From a virus: 61,999 nt of DNA. The position numbers and the translations under genes are program-made. Of the stretch, positions 53,228-61,999 are shown in pieces. The stretch spans positions 1 through 61,999 of the IMG/VR virus record IMGVR_UViG_3300010413_000031; one strand, given 5' to 3'. The notes beneath the pieces were generated by a model that did not search any database, was not told the origin of the DNA, and saw only the letters and a program-made list of their open reading frames with translations. Numbering within the stretch: position 1 is the first letter of the stretch; each line of letters starts with the position of its first letter.

Positions 53228-53521
53228 ATGCCGATCAACACTCCCATCGATAAGGGTATGGGATCCAACACCATTGCCAACGCTCTTGGAGCCAGGATGA
53301 TGCAGGGCGCCAACCCCCAGGGGCTACCGGCCAATGATGGTTCCACGCCCGAGGGGCTATTGAAGATGCTGGCTAGCGGCCAGATCGGAGCTGAGCAGCT
53401 GATTCAGCTGCTGACCATGCTCAGCGGTCTTGGCCCTCAGGGCCTGCAGGCAGGGCCCCCAGCTCCGGGCCCGACAGAAGAGGAGATCGCTGGTCCCATT
53501 GGCCAGGCCATGATGGGCTAG
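53228..53521 (+). CDS. Small Gly/Pro-rich virion-module protein
   Basis: 97 residues, 4 bases after the previous stop. Gly, Met, Pro and Gln rich with a helical centre (LLKMLASGQIGAEQLIQLLT). No motif. Probably minor structural. Confidence 0.6.
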   Translation: MPINTPIDKGMGSNTIANALGARMMQGANPQGLPANDGSTPEGLLKMLASGQIGAEQLIQLLTMLSGLGPQGLQAGPPAPGPTEEEIAGPIGQAMMG

Positions 53522-53531
53522 GGAGGTTCCC

Positions 53532-54131
53532 ATGCCTGATTGGCCACCAAAGGTCTACCCAGACCACTTCTATTGGAGCTGGGACACGGCGAAGCGCAGG
53601 ATCAACGAGGAGATCGTTGGGCCTGCCCGTCGACTGCTGTCCCGAGGTTCTACCAGCCCGTCTATTCAGGAGGCACTGGCTAATCCCAGCCCGGCAGTCT
53701 CTACGGCAGTGGGCAATCAGCCCGGCTCCAACTACGAACTGTACCGCAGGCAGGCTCCAAGTGATATAGAGGCTATCGGAGGTATGGTCGGTCGGGAGGT
53801 TGTCCGACCTGCCAGTGATATCCTGGGCAAGCTGTGGCGCGGAGACCCCGTTCTCCCGAGGAGGGAGCCGGGAACCCAGCCCACTAGCGGGCAGATTATG
53901 TGGCATGCTCTCAAGACACGTCCGGTGCAGATGGGATCCAAATTGATGGTGGCTGGCACACCCTTTAGGAACACGGTCATTCCTATCCCTCTAGGCGGAG
54001 GGGTGGTTAGTCGCAAGACGCCTATCCAGCGTGTCATGACTGAAATGGACATTGCTGAAGAGAACATGACGGCTAGGGAGAAGGAAGCGGAGTTGCTCAG
54101 GCAGTTCCGCGCGCGGCAGGAGAGGATGTAA
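53532..54131 (+). CDS. Unknown virion-module protein
   Basis: 199 residues, GGGAGG upstream. Mixed composition; the C-terminus is a charged helix (EKEAELLRQFRARQERM). I recognise no motif. Its stop overlaps the next ATG by one base, so it is made together with the HExxH protein. Confidence 0.6.
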   Translation: MPDWPPKVYPDHFYWSWDTAKRRINEEIVGPARRLLSRGSTSPSIQEALANPSPAVSTAVGNQPGSNYELYRRQAPSDIEAIGGMVGREVVRPASDILGKLWRGDPVLPRREPGTQPTSGQIMWHALKTRPVQMGSKLMVAGTPFRNTVIPIPLGGGVVSRKTPIQRVMTEMDIAEENMTAREKEAELLRQFRARQERM

Positions 54132-54688
54132 TGTCCAACGGCAAGCCACAGGATCCGATCAGGGCTGCCATGGAGGTCCCTATCGCAACCCTCCGTGAGA
54201 TGAAGCATAAGCCCAAGCCCGAACTGGCGGATTCGCTGCGCGTCCCCTTCGTGCGCGATACACTGGAGATGCTGGTAGGGAAGCCCCAGGCCTACGTGAT
54301 GCTACCTGATGACGTGGGCACAGTTGATCCTGAGACCGGCAATGCCTATCAGATCTACGGTCGTTACTACTATCCTCAGAACCCGGAGGGGCTGCAGGAC
54401 ATTATTGCGATTTCTTCCAGCACGATCCCCCCTGAGGGCCGGTTCTCGTTCCGTAACACTATCGCCCACGAGTTCGGCCACAAGTTTCTGGGCGACAGTG
54501 AGGACATGGCAGAAGAGTTCAGTCACATCATGAACGCGCTGAGTGCTACGCAGGACTTCACGCCGAAGCAGGCGCAGGGTATCTACAGGGCGCTACGGAA
54601 GCGTGGTAGCACCAGCCGCCATATTCTGGACGCAGTGCTGGCCAATGACTTCTACGCAGAACACCCGATGAGGAAGGGGAACAAGTAA
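54131..54688 (+). CDS. Zinc metallopeptidase-like (HExxH) virion-module protein
   Basis: 185 residues. TIAHEFGHKFLGDSEDMAEE (residues ~115-134) contains the HExxH zinc site with a downstream Glu-Glu that could supply the third ligand, as in gluzincins. It lies between capsid and connector genes. It could be a prohead-type or structural peptidase, or a virion-borne enzyme acting on the cell envelope; the usual phage prohead proteases are serine enzymes, so this is uncommon. Both neighbours overlap by one base. Confidence 0.65.
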   Translation: MSNGKPQDPIRAAMEVPIATLREMKHKPKPELADSLRVPFVRDTLEMLVGKPQAYVMLPDDVGTVDPETGNAYQIYGRYYYPQNPEGLQDIIAISSSTIPPEGRFSFRNTIAHEFGHKFLGDSEDMAEEFSHIMNALSATQDFTPKQAQGIYRALRKRGSTSRHILDAVLANDFYAEHPMRKGNK

Positions 54689-55122
54689 TGAACGAACTGC
54701 TGATTGTAGCTATAGCTGCGATGATCTTTGTTGGGCTGCTGTACTGGTACGTACGTACGCACCCTCTCTATACTGAAGACGATTGCCCCGACATCTCTTT
54801 CCCTGACGATGTCTGGGAGGACGTGCCGGAGGAGCCGGAAGAGGTAGAGCCTGAGAAGGAGCGCGGGAAGTCGGAGCCCAAGGGTAAGGCCCTGGGCCAC
54901 GAGAAGATGCCTCCAGGCCAGGAGAAGAAGGAGGATGAGGATATGCCCATCAGGAAGGTAAAGGGTGGCTACAAGTGGGGTGGCCATGGCAAGGTCTATA
55001 AGTCCCGGAAGGGCGCGGAGAAGCAGGCGGCAGCTGCTCATGCCTCCGGCTATAAGAGCGATGGAAGCAAGAGTCACAGTCGGAAGGGCAAGGCCAAGGC
55101 ACCCAAGAAGAAGGGCAAGTAG
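54688..55122 (+). CDS. Membrane-anchored protein with basic C-terminal domain
   Basis: 144 residues. Hydrophobic segment at residues 4-22, an acidic Pro/Glu stretch (35-75), then a very basic Gly/Lys/Ser domain from about 86 (MPIRKVKGGYKWGGHGKVYK). The last part resembles small basic phage proteins encoded alone elsewhere, so this may be a fusion. Confidence 0.6.
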   Translation: MNELLIVAIAAMIFVGLLYWYVRTHPLYTEDDCPDISFPDDVWEDVPEEPEEVEPEKERGKSEPKGKALGHEKMPPGQEKKEDEDMPIRKVKGGYKWGGHGKVYKSRKGAEKQAAAAHASGYKSDGSKSHSRKGKAKAPKKKGK

Positions 55123-55124
55123 CG

Positions 55125-55220
55125 ATGAAGACTATCTTGATGGCGGTAGTCACGGTCCTCCTCCTGCTAGGCTGGGTAGCTTTCAGGGTGATCCAGTGGA
55201 TCAAGAGGACTAAGGACTAG
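55125..55220 (+). CDS. 31-residue membrane peptide
   Basis: ATG 55125 lies 2 bases after the previous stop. The product is one hydrophobic helix (ILMAVVTVLLLLGWVAF) with a basic end (IQWIKRTKD). Support is the tight spacing and clean topology; the ribosome site is weak. Confidence 0.45.
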   Translation: MKTILMAVVTVLLLLGWVAFRVIQWIKRTKD

Positions 55221-55224
55221 GGCG

Positions 55225-56376
55225 ATGCCCAACGGCAAGAAGAAGGAAGAGGATCCTATCAAGGAGGCGCTGAGGAATGCGGCTCCAGCTGATGTAGCGG
55301 TAGCTTACCTGCCGGTGCAGCGGGAGAGGACTATCCTTCAGCCGTTCACTCCAGAGCGCCGGGCTTCCATTCGTTCTCTGTCTGAGGCAGAGGCTGCTAA
55401 GCTCGGACTCGGCCAGAGGAATCTGGCGGAGGTGGTCTATGGGCTGAAGCCGGGGCAGGCACCGCCCCACCCAATTGTTGAGGCCCTTGCTAGCATAGAC
55501 CCAATCGAGTTTGTAGATGCTCCTGTAGCAGCCGGGGTTGCCGCGTTCCGCCGAGGAAGGAAGGTCAAGAGCCTGGTCAAGGAGTATGCTGACGATGTTT
55601 CTAATCAGATCGCATCAGCTCGTCATGTTAGAAACGCCGGTTACTCTCCTACGCCCCAGCAGGTTGAGAATCCTATCCGTCTGGCCATCCTTCAGCAGGC
55701 GCGTAGGGAGGCTGAGCCACTGATTCGGCGTCAGTACAGGCGCGAGAACAGGGGTGAGTACCTAAGGCGTCTGTTCCTTAGGAAAGATAGGCCTGCTGAC
55801 TACAGCGGTTGGAGGGATCCTGTAGTTCCGTGGGATTACATGGATCGGAAGCAGGAAGAGATAGCCAGGGCGCTTACAGAAGCAATGGATGCAGGTGACC
55901 CTCGCGTCTTGGGCAGGTACCTTGAAGGATCACAGCATATAGAGGACTTTCCTGCTTACTACGATAGATGGGCTAAGGATCTAGATCTTGATGCGTGGCG
56001 GTCTGCGGAGAGGCAGAAGATTATTAAGCAGGCCCTTGGCGCACAGACGCCACACGGCACGCCGAATAGAGCAGACCTCAGGTGGGCTACGGAGACAGCG
56101 GATGAGTTGCTGGTTCCTCTAGAGCGCCTGAGCATAATACGGGGGAAGAGCTACCGTAAGGTTGGGGGAGCTGCGTTTGCCAACATGGTACCCGACCTTA
56201 TGACTGAGGACGAGGTGTATAAGATAAAAAGGGCCTTGACAGCTCGTGTGCAGGGTCAGGGCAGGAACGGGCCTGTAAATCCGGAGATGCCCTGGGATCA
56301 GTTCATTAAGAAGGTAGGCAGCAGTCAGCTAGATAAGCTGGCACGAGCAGCAGCTATGGTACGACTAGGAGGATAG
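55225..56376 (+). CDS. Unknown virion-module protein
   Basis: 383 residues. N-terminus polar and basic, a short hydrophobic patch near 93-108 (VDAPVAAGVAAFRRGRK), then a long Arg-rich helical region and a final helical domain. Base composition is less GC-rich at third positions than in the capsid genes. No family recognised; may be an internal or connector protein. Confidence 0.62.
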   Translation: MPNGKKKEEDPIKEALRNAAPADVAVAYLPVQRERTILQPFTPERRASIRSLSEAEAAKLGLGQRNLAEVVYGLKPGQAPPHPIVEALASIDPIEFVDAPVAAGVAAFRRGRKVKSLVKEYADDVSNQIASARHVRNAGYSPTPQQVENPIRLAILQQARREAEPLIRRQYRRENRGEYLRRLFLRKDRPADYSGWRDPVVPWDYMDRKQEEIARALTEAMDAGDPRVLGRYLEGSQHIEDFPAYYDRWAKDLDLDAWRSAERQKIIKQALGAQTPHGTPNRADLRWATETADELLVPLERLSIIRGKSYRKVGGAAFANMVPDLMTEDEVYKIKRALTARVQGQGRNGPVNPEMPWDQFIKKVGSSQLDKLARAAAMVRLGG

Positions 56377-56377
56377 A

Positions 56378-56956
56378 ATGCGGATCACATTCGGACACGA
56401 CGGGTGCAGGAGGGAGATCCCACCCGCGTTCAAGCACAGGTTGGAAGAGTTTAACAGGCACAGGCGCCACCCCGTCTACCTGATCTGGAATCCCAGGGCC
56501 AAAACTATAGTCCCCCACGCGTGGGTCAAGGCTACAGGCCAGTTCCAGAGGGGCGAGTACGAGGGCCGCTGGGAGGTATGGGTAGGGCATGACGAATCCC
56601 GGCATCCTGGCCGCACTCGCATACGCGATAAGGACAGGCGTCTGCTCCCTGGGGGTATAGAGGCCATCAAACTGATGGACTACGAGTGGTCTGATGGCTC
56701 CTATGCCGACCCCTTTAATGAGAACTTCCTGCGCGTCATGCACCTGGCCGACAGCTGGACATCCGAGTCCAGGCACTCCGGCCCGCAGGCACAGCTCAAC
56801 GACCTCATGCTGTATGAGGCCATGCAAGATGATGCCTTGAAGAAGGATATGCTGGCCATTGCTTCAGGCACCATGGAGTATTATCGTCGGTATGACAACC
56901 CGGTAGTCGGACCAGGATCTAAGGGAGATTGGCGCTGGCGGCTACCCCACAGGTAA
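56378..56956 (+). CDS. Unknown virion-module protein
   Basis: 192 residues, AGGAGG upstream. Contains HPVYLIWNPRAKTIV and EGRWEVWVGHDES as strands, then a helical second half (LNDLMLYEAMQDDALKKDML). Seems a folded alpha/beta protein. Function unknown. Confidence 0.62.
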   Translation: MRITFGHDGCRREIPPAFKHRLEEFNRHRRHPVYLIWNPRAKTIVPHAWVKATGQFQRGEYEGRWEVWVGHDESRHPGRTRIRDKDRRLLPGGIEAIKLMDYEWSDGSYADPFNENFLRVMHLADSWTSESRHSGPQAQLNDLMLYEAMQDDALKKDMLAIASGTMEYYRRYDNPVVGPGSKGDWRWRLPHR

Positions 56957-56968
56957 GGAGAGAGCATC

Positions 56969-57262
56969 ATGGTTAAGTACGCCATCAAGCGGGACAAGGA
57001 CGGCAGGCGTATAGGGATAGGCGCGGCAGACAAACCGATGGGCAAGCCTGTAGAGGTGAAGAAGCCCAACGGTCCCACGCTTCCCGGCGCCCAGCAGGTA
57101 GTGTTTCAGTGTGTTGCGTGCGAGGTCGATGGTAAGAACACGGCACCCCGGTTCAAGCTGAAGGCTATCCTCGCCAACCACTTCAAGAAGGTCCACCAGA
57201 GTCTCTATCTGGATAGGGACACCTGGAAGAACTACGTACGGGAGATCGTACTAGAGGACTAA
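56969..57262 (+). CDS. Small protein with C2H2-like zinc finger
   Basis: 97 residues, AAGGAGAG upstream. CVAC near residues 50-53 and HFKKVH near 71-76 form a C2H2-type finger spaced by about 17 residues. The N-terminus is basic. Probably a DNA- or protein-binding assembly factor. Confidence 0.65.
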   Translation: MVKYAIKRDKDGRRIGIGAADKPMGKPVEVKKPNGPTLPGAQQVVFQCVACEVDGKNTAPRFKLKAILANHFKKVHQSLYLDRDTWKNYVREIVLED

Positions 57263-57265
57263 GTC

Positions 57266-57973
57266 ATGGCAATCACAGCTTCGGACGTTCTAGACACCGC
57301 TAAGCTCCTGGCTCATCCCTATGCCCAGGGGCCCTACCCGGTCGCCACTATGCAGCTGGTGAGTCAGCTCTCCAGCCTGGACCGGGAGATCGCAATGGAC
57401 ATAGCGAAGGTAGCCCCTGAGTTGCTGGCACAGAACGCCAGCGCCGACATCACGATAGTCAAGAGCAGCAATGCGGCTGGCTATTCCCTAGAGAGTGGGG
57501 CCATGCGCTACTTCGACTTCACTTACGTGGCGGATGACAGCGAGTACCATAGGAACATTAGAATGGTTCCGTTGGGCCAGTTTGATCAGGCCCCCGGTCA
57601 CCCGGCCGCCACGGTGCAAGGCGACAAGTTCTATCCGTGCGATCCATTGAATAGGCGATGGAGCGGGCAGGACGACCGAACCTTCTTCAACGGGGACGGG
57701 GAGGTCGTGCGCTATCGCTTTGTCGCTGTTCCGGCGGCACTTACTGGCCCCACATCCAGTCTGACGAGCCCCGACTTCGCCCGTCCTTACTTCGAGCAGG
57801 CGCTGGTGGTGACGCTGTTGATGCTGAACAGCGCTCCGGCACCGATGCTCCAGACGGCTATGCTGCGTGAGCAGATTCTGCGCAGGCAGCTGGGCCTGAA
57901 CATCTACAACTACGCCCAGAAGAACTCCTCTTGGGGACAGTCTGGTGAGATGGATTACTGGAGGTATTACTAA
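57266..57973 (+). CDS. Head-tail connector candidate 1
   Basis: 235 residues, 3 bases after the previous gene. Helical start (SDVLDTAKLLAHPYAQG), a beta-rich middle and a final helix with LREQILRRQLGL. Position between head genes and the nozzle-like protein suggests a connector or tail-tube component. Its stop overlaps the next start by one base. Confidence 0.55.
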   Translation: MAITASDVLDTAKLLAHPYAQGPYPVATMQLVSQLSSLDREIAMDIAKVAPELLAQNASADITIVKSSNAAGYSLESGAMRYFDFTYVADDSEYHRNIRMVPLGQFDQAPGHPAATVQGDKFYPCDPLNRRWSGQDDRTFFNGDGEVVRYRFVAVPAALTGPTSSLTSPDFARPYFEQALVVTLLMLNSAPAPMLQTAMLREQILRRQLGLNIYNYAQKNSSWGQSGEMDYWRYY

Positions 57974-58671
57974 TGGCTACCACGCAGGATATCATTGACC
58001 GCGCTATGGCTCGTAGTGAGCAGAATGAGAGCGGTCTGATCTCCACTGCCGACATGGTGGACATCGTTAGTGATGCCCAGAAGACAGTGTACATGCTGGC
58101 GGCTCAGGAGGCTCCCAACTTCTTCGGCCAGGACGGCAGCACTTCCGTGCGCAGCACCTACACGGCCGACTGGGATATCAGTAACCTGAGGGCGGGCGTG
58201 ATCACGCGTGTGGAGATCAAGACCATTACGGGGGCTGTTACCGGCCTAGCCGCAGGTGACAAGATCAACCTGATTGACTTGCGGTTCCCCGAGCTGGAGG
58301 TTGCTCCTCGCGCGCATATCCGCAACCAGAAGATCAAGGGGTACGGTACGGACCTGGGAGCCGCAGACGCGAACATGGTCACACAGTTGACTATCTACTA
58401 TAGCTACGTTCCGGGCAGCCTGACAGATGAGAACTCCATCATTTCCCTGCCCGAGCGGTGGATCGAGATGCTCGTTCTGCCTCTGGCCAGGAAGCTTGCT
58501 GTAGCTGACGGCGGCCGACAGCCTGAGGTCCAGGCTTACGAGGCTGAAATGGCCACGGAGACAGCCAGGTTCATCGCAGCCATCAGCACTTACGATTACA
58601 CGGCCGTACGCCCGGCTACAGCGCGCAGCCCGCTCCAGATACTGGGCATTCCGAAGCCGGAGGGTGAGTAA
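57973..58671 (+). CDS. Head-tail connector candidate 2
   Basis: 232 residues. N-terminal helices (TQDIIDRAMARSEQNESGLI, MVDIVSDAQKTVYML), a beta domain, then a C-terminal helix (AYEAEMATETARFIAAI). Helix-sheet-helix layout is common in adaptor proteins that dock under the portal. It shares one base with each neighbour. Assignment by position. Confidence 0.55.
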   Translation: MATTQDIIDRAMARSEQNESGLISTADMVDIVSDAQKTVYMLAAQEAPNFFGQDGSTSVRSTYTADWDISNLRAGVITRVEIKTITGAVTGLAAGDKINLIDLRFPELEVAPRAHIRNQKIKGYGTDLGAADANMVTQLTIYYSYVPGSLTDENSIISLPERWIEMLVLPLARKLAVADGGRQPEVQAYEAEMATETARFIAAISTYDYTAVRPATARSPLQILGIPKPEGE

Positions 58672-60848
58672 TGGTAAACCCTGTCTGGCAGAGCTTCCCG
58701 GTGGCTATCGCGCCTGGAGGCCTATCGCAGTCGAGGGCTATCCCCGAGCCTGGGGATATGATCGACCTGCACAACTTCGTCAACTTTAGGGGCCGCTGGG
58801 GTCTGAGGCCCGGAGCTGAGGACGAGGGCATCACGCTCACAACTAACGGTTCCACGGCAGTGGACCAGGTTCTGGACATCATAGACTTCAACGGAGAGTT
58901 CTGGATCGCTACCTTCGAAACCAGCGCTGGGACTCAGCTCCAGCGGTACACCAAGGCGGGCGTGCTCAGGGAGCGCGTGACGGTCTGGTCCGATAGTGCG
59001 GCTCCTCTCATCCAGATGGAGGTGATGGCGGCCAGTGATGGTACAGAGGTGGATACCAGCGAGCAGAGGCTCTATGTCACGGACTACCTGCAGAGTCAGA
59101 ACCATTGGAGCCGGTATGTGGTACCCGATCAGACAGACCCGTACGCCAGCACGATCACAGACCTACTCCTGGATCTGGATCTGGACAACGCAAGTCAGGC
59201 CCAGGAGCGGTGCTTCTTCCGTACGTTCAAGCAGTATCAGTACCACATGTGGGGGACTGGCTTCCACTATAGGAAGGCTACGGCGGGGGACATCATCCTC
59301 AGGGGTGAGATGCTTAGGTTCTCCCAGCCCGGTCTCCTGCCTGGTGTGGACGAGGACGAAGGCGATTACAGCCTCACACAGGACTGGTGGAAGACTGATT
59401 GGCGAGGTGTAGGCGCCAGGTACGACGACGTGATAGCTCTCAGCCAGAGCGCTGGAGGCATGGTCGTCGGCAAGAAGCGCGAGCTGTATGTCATATCTGG
59501 CTTCGACAGGGACAGCTGGGCTCTGGAGCAGCTCTCTCGCAAGGTGGGCATCATCGGTCCTAACGCGGCCGACTACACGGACGAGGGACTGTGCTTCTTC
59601 TGGTCCGAGAAGGGACCTTTGATGACGGATGCTCAGAGGGTCGTGGACCTGGGAGAGGACATCCGGGAGTACGTCAACCTGACCAGCACTGATGAAGCCT
59701 ACAGTGTGCAATACAGTCCGGATGATGGCCTGGTGTACTTCATAACGAGCGTGGCTGGCTCTACCGGCCCGGATCGCTTCTTCACTTTCGATGTGCAGCG
59801 TCAGAAGTGGGCCAGGGGCGAGTGGTGGCTGGGTTCCAGCACGCGTGTATTGGTGAACGTAATCAGAAGTGTGGGTGTGGATACGCTGCCCGGTCCCGCT
59901 AGCGCGCCAAGCAGCTTGGCTGTGCAGTCCAAGACCTACAACAGCGTGTTCCTGGAGTGGACGAACGGTGACACGGCCATCGGCACGACCACAGAGATCT
60001 GGGGCAAGCTGAACAGCGCTACCAGCGGTAACTGTGGTACGGTGCCTACAGGCTGGGCTATGATCGATAGCGTGGTCGCGGGTGTGGACGAGTACAATGC
60101 TACGGGTCTCAACAGCCGTAACTATCACTGCTTTGCCGTGCGCCACCTGCGTAACGGTCAGTACAGCAGCTGGTCCAACCAGCTCAGTGACACGCAGACG
60201 GATCTGGCTCCGCCTAACTCTCTGGCCTGCGAGGCCAAGAGTGATGGCATCACGCTCAACTGGGTCAATGTAGAGAGTACGGGCAACGTGCAGATCCAGA
60301 GGCGGGCTCTACCTAGTGGCAGCTTTGGTGACCTGGACAACCCCGCTAATGGTGGTGCGGGAGCCCAGCAGTACAATGATACGACCTGCACATGCAGCAC
60401 CGAGTATGAGTATAGGGTCAGGGCTGAGGAGGCCAGCTGGGATGACAGCGACTGGTCCAATACGGACAGCAAGGAGTGCTGCCTAAGCCCGATCAGCATC
60501 AGTCTGTGCGAGCACGATCTGACTGCTCTCACAGCCTACTGCCCAGATCCGAATAACGTGCAGATCGACTTTACGATCAGCGGTGCGCAGCCAGGCGATA
60601 CATACAAGGTGTGGCGCTCGCTAGAGGCAAGTTCTGGGAGTCCGAGCTACGATGACCAGCGTGACTATGGTTCCGCCTCGAACGGCAGCAACACTGTCTA
60701 TGATACGTTCGGTGCTATCACAGGCAGCGACACCCGCTACCTCCAGTACAAGATCGAGGTCTATGATGGAGGGGTCACGCTGGTAGACAGCTGCGAGACT
60801 ACGGAAGAGACCATAAGTATCGACAGTACGGCCAACTGCCCGGAGTAA
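58671..60848 (+). CDS. Tail nozzle-like protein with fibronectin type III-like domains
   Basis: 725 residues. The first ~400 residues (QSRAIPEPGDMIDLHNFVNF, GLRPGAEDEG, repeated W-x-x-D and Y-V-I/T strands) look like the beta-propeller of podovirus nozzle or gp10-type proteins. From ~400 there are two or three FnIII-like units (PSSLAVQSKTYNSVFLEWT ... YHCFAVRHLRNGQYSSWSN; PPNSLACEAKSDGITLNWVN). The C-terminal part is Cys-rich (ECC, CEHD, YCPD, SCETTEE, NCPE). This would close the tail and help it bind the cell. Confidence 0.65.
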   Translation: MVNPVWQSFPVAIAPGGLSQSRAIPEPGDMIDLHNFVNFRGRWGLRPGAEDEGITLTTNGSTAVDQVLDIIDFNGEFWIATFETSAGTQLQRYTKAGVLRERVTVWSDSAAPLIQMEVMAASDGTEVDTSEQRLYVTDYLQSQNHWSRYVVPDQTDPYASTITDLLLDLDLDNASQAQERCFFRTFKQYQYHMWGTGFHYRKATAGDIILRGEMLRFSQPGLLPGVDEDEGDYSLTQDWWKTDWRGVGARYDDVIALSQSAGGMVVGKKRELYVISGFDRDSWALEQLSRKVGIIGPNAADYTDEGLCFFWSEKGPLMTDAQRVVDLGEDIREYVNLTSTDEAYSVQYSPDDGLVYFITSVAGSTGPDRFFTFDVQRQKWARGEWWLGSSTRVLVNVIRSVGVDTLPGPASAPSSLAVQSKTYNSVFLEWTNGDTAIGTTTEIWGKLNSATSGNCGTVPTGWAMIDSVVAGVDEYNATGLNSRNYHCFAVRHLRNGQYSSWSNQLSDTQTDLAPPNSLACEAKSDGITLNWVNVESTGNVQIQRRALPSGSFGDLDNPANGGAGAQQYNDTTCTCSTEYEYRVRAEEASWDDSDWSNTDSKECCLSPISISLCEHDLTALTAYCPDPNNVQIDFTISGAQPGDTYKVWRSLEASSGSPSYDDQRDYGSASNGSNTVYDTFGAITGSDTRYLQYKIEVYDGGVTLVDSCETTEETISIDSTANCPE

Positions 60849-60851
60849 GCT

Positions 60852-61319
60852 ATGCCGAACCCACTGTACATCTGCCCATCGAACACGAACAAGATCTTCC
60901 GTGTGGGAAGGATCGGGTTCGATACGGCTACCCAGGACCCCAACTCCACCGACTTCACCGGAGAGCTGACGACGGAGAGGCAGAGCCCCGCTGGTGAGAC
61001 GGGAGAGGTCCTGTACAGGGGAGCCGTACTGCGTGTTCTGCTAAGTGGAAGCTATACCTTCGTGGTACGCTTCTACGTGGACGGGGTGCAGACCGTGGAC
61101 GGCGAGGGGGACGACCAGAGCATTTCCTTCACAGGCTCGGGGAAGCCCCTGGGCGAGTACCTCTTCGAGTGCGCTTTTCGGGCTAAGGGAACCTACGTCC
61201 AGCTGGAGATAGAGTTGACGGCCAGCGACGTGGATGGGGTATTCCTCCCCGAGAGTGCTCAGGTCTTCTACATGCCGCTGAGTACCGCTAAGAGGACACC
61301 CACAGTTGAGGTGGCCTAA
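60852..61319 (+). CDS. Beta-rich tail protein
   Basis: 155 residues. Two long beta-rich stretches (VLYRGAVLRVLLSGSYTFVV; GTYVQLEIELTASDVDGVF). Lies between the nozzle-like protein and the fibre start. Likely part of the tail tip or a fibre adaptor. The TAA overlaps the next ATG. Confidence 0.6.
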   Translation: MPNPLYICPSNTNKIFRVGRIGFDTATQDPNSTDFTGELTTERQSPAGETGEVLYRGAVLRVLLSGSYTFVVRFYVDGVQTVDGEGDDQSISFTGSGKPLGEYLFECAFRAKGTYVQLEIELTASDVDGVFLPESAQVFYMPLSTAKRTPTVEVA

Positions 61320-61999
61320 TGGGTACCTCCAGGTTTCCTGTATGGCCTAGGGGCATAGCCCACCCGCAGCTCCAGCGCTTCTTCGAGACCCTGCGCAAGA
61401 GGGTCTTCGAGCTGGAAGAGACTGTGCTGGCTGGCGGGGTCCCCTGGACTAGCCTCACGAACAACTATCTTCCCAAGTATGATAGTGGTGGGGACGAGCT
61501 GGTTGATTCCGTAGCCTATGAGGATACTGGTTGGATCACTACCCAGCAGATGCGGGTTGGCGGGGCAGTCCCTCGACTGGAGATATACGACTCTGACTAC
61601 AGCTTTTCTGATGCCAGGCGCTGGCGCTTCTACCAGACCGGAGCGCAGCTGCGCTGGGCGGCTGTCACCGAGGACCAGGCTACAGTCAGGGACTTCATGT
61701 CCATTGTCAGGCTGAGCGGCGATTACAGCTACCCCACACAGATCAAGTGGTACCCGACCAACTTCGCGTCCAGGACTGTACAGTTTACTATCGGTTCCAC
61801 CGGCCACCAGACTAGTGCCTTGCTGGAGGTTAACACTAACGGCAATAATGCTGGATTCGCCGTCTATAACAGCCATATCTACCTGCACAATGCTGGGTCC
61901 CCAACTGCTGCTAACATAATCCAGTGGGGTACGAGCACGGTCTTCGGCAAGATCGTTGGCAACTACCTGTCTGGTAACGGCCGTATGGAGTACTTCTCC
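61319..61999 (+). CDS. Tail fibre or spike protein, 3' end outside window
   Basis: ATG 61319 overlaps the previous stop by one base. 227 residues are visible with no stop. The start (FPVWPRGIAHPQLQRFFETL) holds a short amphipathic helix that may be the virion-binding part. Then beta-rich sequence with ARRWRFYQTGAQLRW, a pattern often seen in fibre shafts and receptor-binding proteins. Probably the host-recognition protein. Confidence 0.6.
   Translation, partial: MGTSRFPVWPRGIAHPQLQRFFETLRKRVFELEETVLAGGVPWTSLTNNYLPKYDSGGDELVDSVAYEDTGWITTQQMRVGGAVPRLEIYDSDYSFSDARRWRFYQTGAQLRWAAVTEDQATVRDFMSIVRLSGDYSYPTQIKWYPTNFASRTVQFTIGSTGHQTSALLEVNTNGNNAGFAVYNSHIYLHNAGSPTAANIIQWGTSTVFGKIVGNYLSGNGRMEYFS

Noticed and set aside
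1-61999. CRISPR array, integrase, attachment site or insertion sequence
   Set aside because: No regularly spaced direct repeats, no recombinase motif and no terminal inverted repeats with a transposase were found on either strand.

Overview
The window is almost certainly part of the genome of a virulent tailed double-stranded DNA phage. It carries terminase large subunit, portal, scaffold, major capsid and tail genes, a lysis cassette and a phage-type replication and recombination set. Nearly every gene is on the + strand, packed with one-base or ATGA overlaps. I see no integrase, transposase, rRNA or CRISPR array. The genes from capsid to tail contain a nozzle-like protein, a very large internal virion protein and no tape measure, which suggests a podovirus-like particle, but both ends of the window cut through virion genes. 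The bacterial host cannot be named from sequence alone. A lipoprotein with a standard lipobox and an i-spanin-like gene point to a host with an outer membrane or at least a lipoprotein pathway.

Layout. (1) 1-8.3 kb: the 3' part of a >2,200-residue internal virion protein, then lysis genes (holin candidate, M15 endolysin, spanin-like protein). (2) 8.3-13.3 kb: small unknown genes, two proteins with a CxxCx5C cluster (one a clear PD-(D/E)XK exonuclease), a Sak4-like ATPase and a possible single-strand binding protein, closed by a terminator. (3) 13.36-15.30 kb: 25 tightly packed tRNA genes whose anticodons cover all 20 amino acids, followed by a GNAT acetyltransferase on the opposite strand. 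(4) 15.9-21.6 kb: replication genes, including a family A DNA polymerase split in two by an unrelated 225-residue gene; its N-terminal half also carries a uracil-DNA glycosylase domain and a cysteine-rich insertion. (5) 21.7-37.2 kb: about 35 small accessory genes served by eight copies of a rigid 32-bp promoter-like element, a candidate structured RNA, a SprT-like protease, a methyltransferase-like protein, an E1-like (ThiF) locus with a papain-like partner, a phosphoesterase, a lipoprotein and a stand-alone TSCPD-like protein. (6) 37.8-62 kb: the virion module: repetitive surface proteins, terminase, portal, scaffold, capsid, three tandem decoration-like paralogues, connectors, nozzle and tail fibre start.

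How it fits together. The accessory block with its own repeated promoter looks like an early take-over region. The replication block copies and repairs DNA. The tRNA block could keep late translation going if host tRNAs are degraded, and its anticodons favour the G-ending codons that dominate the virion genes. The late block begins at a divergent promoter region around 37.6-37.7 kb and shares a 13-bp GCCAATGTGGCAG element with the leader of the capsid gene at 50.5 kb.

Features I regard as most novel: the eight-copy promoter element with an invariant start G; the ~310-nt structured RNA candidate; the complete 20-amino-acid tRNA set with an initiator-like tRNA and a tRNA-Ser(AGA); the split polymerase whose insert is flanked by a duplicated ribosome-binding-site and start-codon segment; the E1-like locus; and a virion protein with two 111-codon repeats that are 86% identical in protein but heavily recoded at synonymous positions.
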